This document shows, in pieces, positions 1 through 11,294 of a DNA stretch of 64,000 nt. A model generated the notes under the pieces. That model made no database searches. It had not been told where the DNA came from and was given only the letters and a program-made list of their open reading frames with translations. Each line of letters opens with the position of its first letter. Positions within the stretch are counted from its first letter, which is position 1. Origin of the DNA: Bactrocera neohumeralis. Its lineage: Eukaryota > Arthropoda > Insecta > Diptera > Tephritidae. The stretch lies in NCBI RefSeq assembly GCF_024586455.1, contig NC_065922.1, forward strand, positions 23,742,089 to 23,806,088, read 5' to 3'. The translations under genes and the position numbers were made by a program.

Positions 1-248
1 CATAAAATCATTTGGCATATAAATGACAGTGATTTTAGTTTGCCCAGCAAACACGAAAATATATTGAAATGATATAAAAGGCAAAAACATAAAAGTAACT
101 CATGAATAACTTGTTAAATGCAACATTTTTTCGGTAATTAGTGGGCGTAGCATAATGACACTAGTCAAGCGGCAACAACAATACAGCGACACAAAATCAG
201 CATTGTCAAGCAGATGAAATAACAATAACAAAAAAAACAAGAAAAAGC

Positions 249-1140
249 GTTAACTTCGGCTGCACCGAAGGTATAATACCCTTCACAAATGATTGGGCAG
301 TTTGTAGGGCAGCTATATGCTATAGTAGTTCAATCTTAACCATTTCTTTGAAGATCTTAGGATTGCCTTGGAAATTTATTCATGCGAAATTTTGTTAAAA
401 TACTTTCTAAATAAAAAAGTTTCTATACAAGGACTTGATTATGATCGATCAGTTTGCATCAGAGCCATATGATATGGTGGTCCCATCTAAACAATTTGTT
501 TCGGAATTTGCATTAAACAATAATTGATGCGAAATTTCGCGAATATATCCTTTTAAAATAAAAAGTTTTCCATAGAAGGACTTGAACTTGTTCAGTCAGT
601 TTGTATGACAAATATATGCTATAGTGCTCGATCTGAAAATTTTGTTCAAAGAATATAGCGTTGCTTTGAACAATAATCTGTGGCAAATTTCAAGAAGATA
701 ACTTCTCAAATAAAAAAGTTTTTCATAGGGGAACTGAAGTTTGATCGGTCAGTTTGTATGACAGCCATATGCTATGGTGGTCCGATCTGAAAACTTTCAT
801 TTAGAGATTATAGCGTTACATTAAACTATACTTCATGCGAAATTTCGAGAAGATATCTTCTCAAATAAAAAAGTTTTCCATACAAGGACTTGAGTTTGAT
901 TGGTCAGTTTATATGGCAGCTATATGCTATAGTGGTTCGACATCAACGACTTCGACAAATAATCAGCTTCTTGTGCAGAAAACGACGTATACAAATTTTC
1001 AGATTGATATCTCAAAAACTTCACAACCTATTCACGTATATACAAGCAGACTGAGGGACGTGGCTAAATCGACTCCTTTCGCTCTGGCTGTTACAAACTT
1101 CATCGCAACCTTAGTAAACCCTGTTCAGGGTATAGAAACA
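249..1140 (+). repeat. 150-bp tandem repeat element, copy A (5 units)
   Basis: This block opens with a TTAACTTCGGCTGCACCGAA header and the phrase 'ataatacccttcaca'. It then repeats a phrase of the form 'gatcggtcagtttgtatg' followed by 'gctatatgctatagtggtccg'. The AGTTTG core falls at 299, 451, 598, 753 and 906, so the period is 147-155 bp. Each unit also carries 'aaataaaaaagtttt' and 'acaaggacttga'. The tail contains 'gatatctcaaaaact' and 'ggctaaatcgactc', and closes near 'aaaccctgttcagggtata', which mirrors the 'ataccctt' of the header. Four more copies lie in this window, two of them inverted. I associate the family with tephritid genomes; its mobilising enzyme is unknown to me. The open frame at 835-1161 comes from the repeat and is not a gene. 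Confidence 0.85.
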
Positions 1141-2080
1141 ACAACACAGTGCCTTCATTAATGCTTTTAAAATTTTACAAATTCGTTTTTTTTTTGACAA
1201 AGAATGAAACCCCTTTTTATGGCCAAGCTTTCGAAGGTTATCTCATACAGAAATAGCTGGAGGCGGTATTATTCAAGCGAAAAAAATTTTAAATCACCGA
1301 AATACGCAAGGAATCTGTGCAAATGAAATGAATGCGAAATAAACCAAATATACACACACAAACAAATAAACACATAGATGAATGTATATAGGCATGTGTA
1401 TACATATGTATGTATGTATATACGTGTACAGCTGTTAGATGAAATGAAATAAGTCATCGAACCGTAAAAGGGATAATAACGCACGGTATTATTTGCTGCT
1501 TCTAAGCCAACAACAACAACAATAATGAAATTGGGCGAAATGCACGGCAACAGTAAAAAGTGAAATAACAATAAAAAATGTAAAGCAAACAACCAGACCT
1601 CTGCACCCTTAAAAGTCCGTCGTGTGTTGCCCGGCTTTTTGCCGTTGAATAAACAGAGTGAAAAAGTATTTGGCTGTCATAAACGTGGGCGTAAGTCAGG
1701 CCATGTACTATCTATGTTTATGTATATCCTTGACGCGTGTGTTTGGCAGCTTCCAGGGTTGCCGGTATTGGGTAAATAAGCAATAAAACCACCCTAAATA
1801 AACACTGTACTAAAAATCCAATAAATTTGTTCAACAAGCAGTTAATGGTTGGGTGGCGTGCGGGAAGGCGTGAAGTGAGCGGGGTTATATAGAAGACTTG
1901 ATAAAGTTTTGAAATTTTATTAATTTGTATTAAATACTTGCGAAAAAATTAAGACCCTTAAAATAATATTTCTTTAGCATCTTTAAATTAAAACTCCCAA
2001 AAGCTCGTGCCTGAGGTTTGATCTAATTTCGTTTCATATGTAACATACATAGTTGCTGCCCCAAAATTGTTCGGTCCAAT
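1141..2080. other. noncoding, no gene seen
   Basis: AT-rich DNA with a short run of TATG/TATA dinucleotide-like repeats near 1390-1430 and (CAA)n at about 1508-1525. No frame resembles a known protein. The open frame on the minus strand at 1269-1592 encodes a low-complexity hydrophobic peptide created by the tandem TATG repeat. Confidence 0.6.
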
Positions 2081-2084
2081 ACTA

Positions 2085-3395
2085 TTTGATCTCATCTCAT
2101 CCTATCCCATCTAACATGATCAATAGTAACTATAACTGAGTCTGATTTGAAACGAATTGTACAGAAACCGATCTGATTTTCTTTGATCTCAACTGATTTA
2201 TTGTGATATAGCTGATCGATCTCATATGGATTGGAGATATGATCTGATCTCAAAACATATGCACAATCTAATAGGTTCTGAAATTTTTTTAGTTGATCCT
2301 TTCTCATAATAACCGAAATCACCTGAAAGTAGTCAGTCCGAACGGTTATTGTTGTTGTTATTGTAACGGTTAACCCCGTCCCCGTTGGGATGGCAAGGAT
2401 TAGATAAGTTGTCATCGAGGTCATTCAACGGTAGACCCAGGTAACGTGCTGTTTCCAGTGGGTCGGACCATAGGGAGAGAGGTGTCAGATGTGCAGGGTT
2501 TCATTGCACGGTGGACATATATTTGATTAGTCAAGGTCTGTTCTGCATAAGTAGGAGTTTAACCTGCTAAAGTATCCAAAACGAAGCTTCGCAAGGGTCA
2601 CTCTCGATTCCCGCGGCAACTGCAATGGGTGGTGGTTTGACTCCAAGTACGTCATTCACTGAGAGAGAGTCGGTGAAAGTGTTTATGGCTCACTGTGTGA
2701 ATGTCATCCGAAGTCTGAAGCGTGTTGTTTTTATTTCGTGGTTGAGGAGGGCCTCTTGATGCTCCTACGAGGCGATCCAAGTCCGAACGATCTTATACTA
2801 CTGGCTCTGACTAACAGGGTTCAGATTTACAAGCTAACCACAAAACTCTATGATCCGATATGATCTAATCTCATCTCATCCGATGCGATCTATACTGATC
2901 TATACTTATTCTAACTGATCTCATTTGAACCGATCTCAAACGAAACGAATTGATCTGATCCTAACTTAAACTGAACTCATTTGACCCGATCTGAACTGAT
3001 GAAAATATGGTATATCAGTTGATTCGAACTGATATGATTTAATTCGAGATCAGTTCATAGATCTCAAAACAAATGCGTACTTTATTTCTGATTCCAATAT
3101 GAATCGGTTTATTCGGAACGGATGGTCTCATATGAAATTCACATTTGTCTGTTAATGGGATCTTTCATCACTTTTCATGTTGATACTTTCTCACAACAAC
3201 CTATATCATCTGAAAAAGTTCAGTCCGATCGATCTCATGCAGTCTTATATGTTGGTTATTGGTAGAGACCCCGATTGTCAAGGTTCAGACCGATGGATCT
3301 GATGTCATCACATCTCTTCAGCAAGTTGTAGTTATTTTTCTAACGAAACTAATATAGTCCGATCTGAAAATAAAGTCAACGGGGCAAGTCTGATC
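2085..3395. repeat. degenerate GATC/ATCTGATCTCA repeat field
   Basis: The words GATCT, CTGATC, ATCTCATC and CGATCTCA recur at irregular 8-15 bp spacing from about 2085 to 2340 and again from about 2850 to 3390. Examples are 'tctcatctcatccgatgcga' near 2870 and 'ctgatctcatttgaaccgat' near 2918. No fixed period is visible, so this is an old, scrambled simple repeat, not a clean satellite. The two halves are separated by a LINE fragment at about 2345-2835. Confidence 0.6.
2345..2835 (-). mobile_element. Jockey-like LINE, 3' end of ORF2 plus tail
   Basis: Read on the minus strand, this segment encodes a recognisable Jockey-group ORF2 C-terminus. It shows the leucine/arginine-rich 'LAKLRFGYFSRLNSY' motif, a C-P-P-C pair, and a terminal 'LSPYGPTHWKQH' stretch corresponding to the family's 'LSLW..PVE' motif. 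A 3' region follows with GATGACAACTTATC and a (CAA)n-like tail that ends near 2345. The frame changes at least once and is 5' truncated, as is normal for LINE insertions. It sits inside the GATC repeat field. I could not define target-site duplications. The assignment rests on motif memory and not on an alignment. Confidence 0.7.
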
Positions 3396-3399
3396 TCTT

Positions 3400-6000
3400 C
3401 TCTAATACCATTCGGTTGTTGAAACCCAAATAATGAAAAAAAATTGATTGCGCGTTCGTCGCATCGACGAATAACAACCCTAACCTCTACACTGCACCAT
3501 GACATTTCAACTTAGTTGTCAAAAATTTTCAAAAACGTAATACGAAATAAATATCCGCATTCACACACTCTCTCACTCTCCCTTCACCGCTTTTTTAAAT
3601 CCACGAATGTTTGCTTTTTTGTGTTTCTTCGTCTTTGACCAAATAAAAAGTAAATAAAATAAATATTTTTTGTCATTTTGTCGCTTCAATGGCTTAATCT
3701 GACTGACTGCCTGCGCGCCTATTTGCCCCCCACCACCCACTTAAGCTGCCAGCCTGGCTGTTAAGCAAACGAGCTGCTCGCAGCTCACAGCTCGAGCCGC
3801 AATTTGTGGATGAGTGAGTAACGAGATTTTCTGTGTGCAACAGCTCAAAAATGCCTGCAGCAATTCCTTTTTCATTTCAAGTGACAGACCAAAAGCTGGG
3901 GGAGATAGCAGGCGCTCATAATATGACAACCCCCCGCCCATAAACATACTGATGAAGTGGCCGCGCACAAGAGCTCGGGGTGGCACACAGTCGCAGTATG
4001 TCCTGGAATGTCGCAGACAATGCGCCCTTATGCAGTTATTTTCTTTCCATTTGTTTGTTTGCTGGCTTGTTTGGACTCTGGGCCGAACCACACAGCAGGC
4101 GGATATAAATATACTGGATATTTCGTATGAATAATTGTTGCTTTAGGTGGTTGAATTGTTCACGACGGAAAAAATGTGTAAACGATGAGTATAAATAAAT
4201 AAACATATTTGTCAATTTAGTGTATGAAATGTCGTCTAATGAGCTACAAGTAGCAGATACACAGAAGGGGCGTACTCAAGGGTACCAGACAATGTTAAGT
4301 GCAGAGGGTGAGTGGGAGAAAAGCGTGTTTGGGTGGAGAAAGTGTGCGCTGTTTTAGATGTTGTGATTAATGAAGCCAATTTTTGGTGGTTTTGCGATTT
4401 AAATTCTATGGAATAATAATTAAGTTCAATAATGTTATACATAAACTCAGCGCATTAATTCAGGTAAAATTTGAGGAAAAAAAATTATTTAGAATTAATT
4501 TACTATTATTAATTTAATTTTAAAATTTAATTTACTATTATTAATTTAATTTGTACAAAAAATTTTTAATTTTGTTACTAATAGCAAAACTTAAAAAAAT
4601 TACTTCTGAAAATTACTACCAAAATTTGGAATTTGGCGAATCGATCAAACAACTGGTATAAATAACCGGCATAAATTAAAGAGAGTGTCATAATCAAATG
4701 CAATATAATTCCTCTGCATAACGGTTACATCACTGTAACAAGATATTTAGAAACTTCGTTGTACCTAATACACATTCGGCATGTAAAGTCATCGTGGAAA
4801 GCGTAAAGCTCAGACATAAAGCACACAGTTGTGACGAATCAAAGACGGCTGAAATATGTCGTCTGTCATATGTAACGTGTCACTTTCCAGGTGACAACAT
4901 GGAAAGGTTAGGTAGATACTTGGATAAGTGGATAAGTAAGGTATGTAACTTCGAAGACAACTGGTCAGCAAGCAGTTAACGACACTAATCTATAACGATA
5001 TTCAGCAGTTTGGGGATTGGTCTAAAGAAACCCTTGTTCAAAATGTTTTTAATTAGTTTGGAGTAAGATGGTTATCAATATTATATTGGCGTAAAGATTG
5101 AATATTTGAAAATTATTATATAAAAATGAAAAATACCGGATAATCTTATTGAAAAAATAGCTAAATTTGAAAGAATCGTCTCTTTCATTTCGTTTCTTTT
5201 TTTTTTGTCCAGTCCTCTGTAATGTAGCTTATATCTTAAGGTTTAATATTATCTTAAAAAGTGAAAAACAGCCATAGATTATGCTTTTATAAATAATTAA
5301 TTTCAATGATAGTGATCCACAAAGCAACTTGGTTAGTAAAGTGATCAAAATATAGTTACCCTCAAAAATTGTTGGCGAAGAATCTGTACTCAATGTGTCA
5401 CCAGCAATACTCAGCCAACTCAGTATTTTTGTCAGCAATTAACAAGCCCTAAATAATATATTTTTCTAAAATTATGCTAAGAGAGAATATCTGTCCCATA
5501 AATTTAAGTTTTTTAATATTCAGCAGCACTTTCTAGAAAAAATAACTGAGATTAGGACAGAAAAGCTTTTCAACTGATCTGAGTAAATTTCGTCATGACT
5601 TGGAAAGGGTATGAAATTTTAATCACGATATTTTAAGACCAAAGGTCATATGAGAGCTTCAAGCTCCAAGCAATATGATAAAATGTATAAATGTTATGTA
5701 CCGCCTTAGGACGATAAATTAAGCTTTACAGAACTATAGGCAACATATTATGTGTCAAATGTCTATCCAAAACATTACCTAGATTTAGGCTGATTTTATC
5801 CAAGTCGCACACCATATACGAAAATTTTATCATAGTTATCAGAATAGCCGAAATAGATGGGCAATTAAAAAATAAAGGATGTTGTTTTTTATAAACACGT
5901 GGTTTTCAGAAAGAAATAAAAAGCATATAATTTAATGTAATGGCCAAGTATTTAGTTTTACAATAATGATAAAGGATTGCCATTATGTTATAAATCGAGC
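3400..6000. other. noncoding, no gene seen
   Basis: Mixed sequence. A higher-GC, TE-poor stretch lies at about 3690-4110, and open frames on both strands there are mutual shadows. AT-rich DNA with a short direct repeat follows ('ttaatttactattattaatt' occurs at about 4495 and again at about 4525). A 61-residue open frame at 4794-4979 has no recognisable motif. I see no transposon ends that I can support. Confidence 0.5.
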
Positions 6001-6004
6001 AGGT

Positions 6005-6530
6005 AAGGGCCTCAGGTGACTCGTTTGTCAACCACTTTTTGCAGCAATTGGGGCCGTATAAGAGCAATAACGCTTGAATATTCTATTTTAAGACGTCAAT
6101 CGTCTCGGTCTTATCTGCGTAGATAAGCGACTTGCCATTCCACAAAAATTAGTCCAGCGGTGTTAAATTGCACGATCTTGTAGGCCACGCACACGCGCAC
6201 GACGCGAGATAATTCGCTCACCAAAAATATCCTTAAATAAATTGACTGTCTCGTTGGCTATATGGCATGTAGCGCGGTCTTGATGGAACCAAAGGTCGTC
6301 CATATCAACTTCATCTAATTCAAGCACGATAAAGTCATTAATAGGCGTTCTACAGCGTTATCCATTCACTGTTACACTATGACCGGCTTAATTTTTGAAG
6401 AAATATGGACCAATGATTACCTCTGACCATAGAGCACACTAAATATTGAAGATGTAATAGCTTTGTTGGCTCTCCATCATGTACTTATATTATGAAATCG
6501 CTGTGTTCGTTTCATCACCCACAAAAATAT
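6005..6530 (-). mobile_element. decayed Tc1/mariner relative, DUF4817-type transposase, 3' half
   Basis: The minus strand encodes the C-terminal half of a transposase of the type that carries a DUF4817 helix-turn-helix domain in many insects. In order it shows 'IIGPYFFKN', 'GHSVTVNG', 'LDEVDMDDLWFHQDRATCH', 'FGERIISR', 'PTRSCNLTPLD' and 'SLIYADKTETIDVLK'. The catalytic-type 'QDRATCH' and 'LTPLD' motifs are visible; the usual glycine next to the first of these is arginine here. Several stops and frame changes show it is dead. The N-terminal helix-turn-helix half is missing. Two more copies of the same class lie at about 20.1 and 24.1-25.1 kb. Confidence 0.8.
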
Positions 6531-6534
6531 ATTA

Positions 6535-8500
6535 AAGCATATACCGTTAACTTTATATAATAACCAAACGTTATTCAAACTAACATATTACAAAAGGTAA
6601 AATAAACATCACCGCTTCTTGTCAGCACCTACAACTACATAAAACTAATTTTAATAAAGACGACGCTTTTCTTACTTAAAAAGCCATAAAAAGCAAACAA
6701 CAAGAGCTAACAGAACCATTTATAGAAGCGTATGCACATAAATTTTCATAATAAGTGACATAGAATAACTTGGAGAATTCCAAAGAACGGCCACCAATGA
6801 AAAAAGTAAACCAACTACTAAAGTAAATATCGATATTAAGTTACAACAACTTAATAAAAGCCATTGATTCGGATGAAAAACAGCAAGATGATACCGAAAT
6901 TAGAGTGCGCAGCAGTAAATGGAAAATAAATAAAACCAAATTACAACAAAAAAAAGTCAGAAAAAAATTTATTTAAATTTCGTTTGTATTGGAAGAAACA
7001 TGCCGACAAAAATTCAATAAAAAAAATTGTTGTTTTTCCCTAAGAAGTGCAGCTAATAGAGCAGTAACTACTATTTCGATGCACCTAACTGTAACTACAC
7101 AAGTCTGTATGTATCAGTGTGCCTACACACACTTGAGTGGAATAGCTTTATCAGCAATCAATGTGAAAATCATCGCTGAACGGTAACAAAGGGTCGCCCA
7201 TGATTAGACAAGTAAATTAATTTAGATGGACAACAAATCTGAGTTAATCCGCCTGTGGACAATGTCTAATATATATATAAAAATACACAAATAAATATTG
7301 AGATGGACTTAGCGGTGTTTGTAGGCTCGAGAAACGTGTTTGGAGTGTTGGCTGATCGTTGCTGTTGTTGTTTTCATTTATTTTTACTTTTCTCTATAAG
7401 TGTTGCCTTTGTTTGTGCGGCAACTGTGGGGCTCTCTCGGCTGCTGCTTTGCTATCAAAATGCAAATGACAGTGGAAATTGGGAGCAAAATGTCGCTAGC
7501 GCTTCACGCTACTAAACGAAGATTACAATGTGTCGCTTGAGATATGTAAATCCCTATGAAAATATAGTAAACCCAGCTACGAAAATACATGTAAATGGAA
7601 GTGTATCTGTTGGCATTTACAGAGATGCAGTTACAATTGCATCAACTTGGTGAGATTGCCGCTCGTGTAGCTGCTGATCGCGTTGTTAATCCCTTGACGG
7701 TTACAAACATAAATACACGGATCTAACATTGTTAACAACATAAGAAAGAGATATGAAACCGACGCATACAAATGCATAAAATCATAGAGGTAATCGCGTA
7801 ATCAGCTGAAACTGGGTGTGAGTCAGTTAGTAGTTCACAATTTGATCAGATGCGATAGTAAATATTTGTGTTGCATTTTTTTAGAAAATTTGATTCTCAA
7901 CTGCGTATGTATATCTTAGGAATGGAAACAAAATCCCATAGAGTGGCAGAGTTGACCAAAAATTTTTGGGTGTAGATTTCTGATTCGAATGAAAACCAAC
8001 TACACAACAAATCTATCGATGATAGATACATCAGTTCTCTTTCAACACCTATAACTTAACATCTCATCCGAAATTGGCTCGAAATGAGATAAAAAAAAAC
8101 TAAAGTTTTACGTATTTTAATACAATTCTTTCGTATCTCTTTCAAAACAGGCTTCTAAGCCAATACAAGCATTTCTTCTGCACAATTTTATAAGCCTTGA
8201 GATCAAGTTCAAACGAATATAAAAAAGGTTAAACCATTCTCTGAAATTTTTCTTACCAATTTTCTACGCAATTTAAACGGTTCAGTCCGAGTCAATTTTG
8301 ATCGAATGATAATAACGAACTGATACATAATATAAAAAGTTTACAGAAGCCCGCATAACTCATAATGGTAAACTCCGAAAATCTCGGCTATAACCGCGTA
8401 AGCGGTGTCTACGCAAGTAAAGAAGAAGAAGAGACTAAAAAAATTAGTTTTTATTATCTAACATAATTTCCGCCGCTTACAGAGATCTTCAAACTTTCCG
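6535..8500. other. noncoding, no gene seen
   Basis: A/T-rich sequence with short open frames (6989-7186, 7303-7515) that have no known motifs. At 7836-7856 and 8281-8310 there are matches to a 'caaatttgatcagatgg'-like motif that also ends a mariner relic at 28.9 kb and a MITE at 51.5 kb. No complete element can be drawn around either match. Confidence 0.45.
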
Positions 8501-8504
8501 GTAC

Positions 8505-9372
8505 CTATTTTTAAGACAAATTACTTTTTTCTTCTTTCTAAATATTTGTTAAGACAAAGACTATCGAAGACTCTATTCTTATTTCTTGCATTGTAAGAAG
8601 CAATGTTATATAATGGTATGGCCGCCAATAAGCCGGTGCAATCCTTTTGAATGGTTTCTACGTCTGCATAACGCTTTGCTTTCATGGGCAAATGCATTTT
8701 TCCGAAAAGGAAGAAGTCGCACAGTGCCATATCAGGTTAATGGTTTAAATGAGAGTTTTGGTCAAATAATCGGTCACAAGCGTCGAATCGAATGTTGGAT
8801 TCTGAGCAATTTTTAGTCGTCAGTCAATTTGTGCGCAACGAACACCTTTCGTAAGCCCAAGTCGGTCAAAATGCGATAAATCGATGTTTTGGAGATGTTC
8901 ACTTCCATTTACATGACTTTCAATGATGATTTCGGCTAATTTTTGATAAATTCACGCACAGTTTCGATGGAATTTCCGGTGATCACGGATTTTGATTGGC
9001 CCACATGTTGATCGTCATTTATGTCCTCACGACCACTTTGGAAACGTTGAAACCACCCGTGCACTCTGCTACGGGATAGGCAATCATCGCCATAAATTTG
9101 TTTCATCAATTGAAACGTTTCGGTGAAAGTTTTACCAATTTTAAAACAATATTTAATAATGGCTCTTTGTTCGAAGCTCATTTTTCGCACCGATAACACA
9201 AACATACTGACACTTAAAACGCAATAACTTCACTTCCAATCAATGAAAAGTCATGAAATTCTCACTGGATAATCGATAAAGACAGCAGATTCTAACGCAC
9301 CAGTCGACATATAGATGGCGCCACCAGGGGAACTAGATTCAGAAAGTCCTGCTTACTTTGGAAAACACCTTG
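8505..9372 (-). mobile_element. internally deleted mariner (Tc1/mariner, D34D type)
   Basis: The minus strand starts at a terminal sequence 'CAAGGTGTTTTCCAAAG' (position 9372 inward) flanked by TA. Its transposase begins with ATG at 9181 and reads 'MSFEQRAIIKYCFKIGKTF', then 'GDDCLSRSRVHGWFQRFQ', which is the N-terminal helix-turn-helix region. After stops it continues with 'ISKTSIYRILTDLGLRKV' and 'KLTDD'. The frame then jumps, at about 8785-8795, to the C-terminal 'TLVTDYLTK' and 'CDFFLFGKMHLPMKAKRY'. The centre holding the first two catalytic aspartates is missing. The left terminus is not recognisable and the boundary near 8505 is approximate. The closest relative in this window is the element at 57833-58758; both resemble mariners known from Ceratitis and other insects. 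Confidence 0.88.
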
Positions 9373-9374
9373 TA

Positions 9375-9820
9375 ATATACAATATTAGTGATAATGTAGA
9401 AAGTGAAAGAATAGGAGGGTATTCATTGCCGTTATTGATTTTAATTGGCAAAGCTAAAGTCTTACGAGAACTTATGAGTCTTGTCACGGTTGTTGGCTTT
9501 TAGAGGATTTTTCATTTTATATCAAAAGAAGACGAACATTTCATAAAGTATAGCAACTGCTAAGAAAATTCTATAATTAAACTTCTCCAAAAGGAAGAGA
9601 TCAAAAAAAAACCTTTGACTTTGAAGGAACATTGTGGCACTGAGCTTACAGAACGGTGCATGTTGTTGTTTTTAATCTCTTTTCAACAGGCAGAAATTTC
9701 TACCGTTATACAACGTTATAAAAACGTTTGAAAGCTCAAATCTCTACTGCAAAGAATTATAATCAACAAACAATAAGGGTTTTTTTTCAAAAACTTGTGT
9801 GTTACTATTTCACAAGGACA
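9375..9820. other. noncoding, no gene seen
   Basis: AT-rich spacer between a mariner and a LINE fragment. No motif or reading frame is recognisable. Confidence 0.5.
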
Positions 9821-9824
9821 CAAG

Positions 9825-11290
9825 AATAATCGAGTAGGAGGTGGCGTCTTTTCCGACTATCAGACCACTACAGTGCCTTCCAAGGGGATATAAAAGCAAT
9901 TCAAATAAGCCTTCTTGTTTTGACAAGGTCTGTATTCACGACAAGGAATATCTTTAAATAGCCCAACGGCTGTGGATACTAAAAGAATGTTTTAATGGAC
10001 CTATTGGTATATCCTGGGGCTTGAAGCCAAAAATTGTCAGGTGATTGTACACCATGATCGTGCGACCGATTATCACATATGGAGCGGTGGCTTTGGCCTC
10101 GAAAGCATCGCAGACTTCGATAGAACTTCAACTATCGAGCTGCAACGACTCGCCACTATCTGCGTGTCGGGTGCCATTCGCACATGTCCGTCGACGGCAC
10201 TTGAAGTCTTACTGAATCTCACACAACTTCACCTAGTAATCGGTCAAGTTGCCTGAGGTAAGGTAATCTCTTCCCAACGCATGAAGGACCTAATGGCGAA
10301 ATAATATTAGCTCTTCTCCCAAAGGACAGCATTACCAAAAGTTAAATTTCACTAGGAAGTTGAAGAATACCCTCAGCACTAAGACTGAATGAAACGATTT
10401 CACTCTCGAGCTACTGCTTGGACATAGTACAATCAAGTGGTACACCGACGGCTCGAAAACGTCGGAAGGAATTGATGCAGGTGTCGCACACACCAAACTC
10501 TACATGCCTGTGAGCAGTTTTCTGAGCATACTACTTAGTAGTTTTCTTCCAACGCATCTAATTTAGGAGGGTCATTGTGGCTTAGAAGAGGGCAAAATAG
10601 AGCTTAGGTTGCGGTGCAATCCTCATTTATTAATCTGATATAATCCAGTGGATGGACGTATAACATCCTAGTTATTTCACGATAAACCTATAATGGGTTT
10701 CAGTACATATGAAGTGATATTCCTGGTAACTGAACTAGTCAAAGCAGATACTTCTCTACAATTAGGCTCCAATAAAGAGAGAATACCTATGCCTCTTGCT
10801 ACTTGTAGATATTCAATCGACAAACATTTTTAGATAAAGATGTGTCTCGATGGAATCGATTGAATCTTGCTCAACAAGCAGACAAACGTTGCATTAATGG
10901 AATATGGGCTGACTATTTCAACTCAAAAATAATGACATACATATAAACTCTAGTAGGAGTGTTAACAGGTCCCTAAGTCTAATTGGCAGACATGCCAGAA
11001 GACTGCGGATACCACACAACGATTATTGTAGAAGCTGTGAAGAGGAAGACCTTCGTCTATACGATTGCAAAGCTTTTGTATCGGTAAAGGATCGCAACTA
11101 TTCGTCGAGGGGTTCTTGGCTATTTCTCGGAAGTTTCTCATATAAAATTGTAATATTGAACTGCTTTAGGAGCACAGGGTGGTTCAGAGTAATCATAATA
11201 GAGTCAGGGACTTTTGGTTCCAGTAGTTTCACAATGAAAATTGTAAAGCCCAAGTTGCGTTGTCTGACATCTAGCCTACGTAACCAACAC
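9825..11290 (+). mobile_element. scrambled LINE fragment with RT and RNase H pieces
   Basis: Three LINE ORF2 pieces lie on the plus strand in an unexpected order. At 9825-9990 is a middle piece of RNase H ('GGGVFSD', then 'SDHYSAFQGDIKAIQIS', then 'LWILKECF'). At about 10010-10255 is the end of the RT domain ('MIVRPIITYGAVALASKASQ', then 'LATICVSGAIRTCPSTALE' and 'LNLTQLHLVIGQVA'). At about 10437-10485 is the RNase H start ('KWYTDGSKTSEGIDAGV'). A C-terminal zinc-knuckle-like region follows at about 10960-11060 ('IGRHARRLRIPHNDYCRSC'). All pieces are broken by frame changes. RNase H next to RT points to the R1/I/LOA group. The first piece probably belongs to a second copy or marks a rearrangement. 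Confidence 0.82.
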
Positions 11291-11294
11291 CTTT

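Noticed and set aside
249..1140. Possible CRISPR-like array of regular repeats
   Set aside because: Units are ~150 bp with diverged sequence throughout and no short identical repeats alternating with unique spacers. The sequence is eukaryotic.
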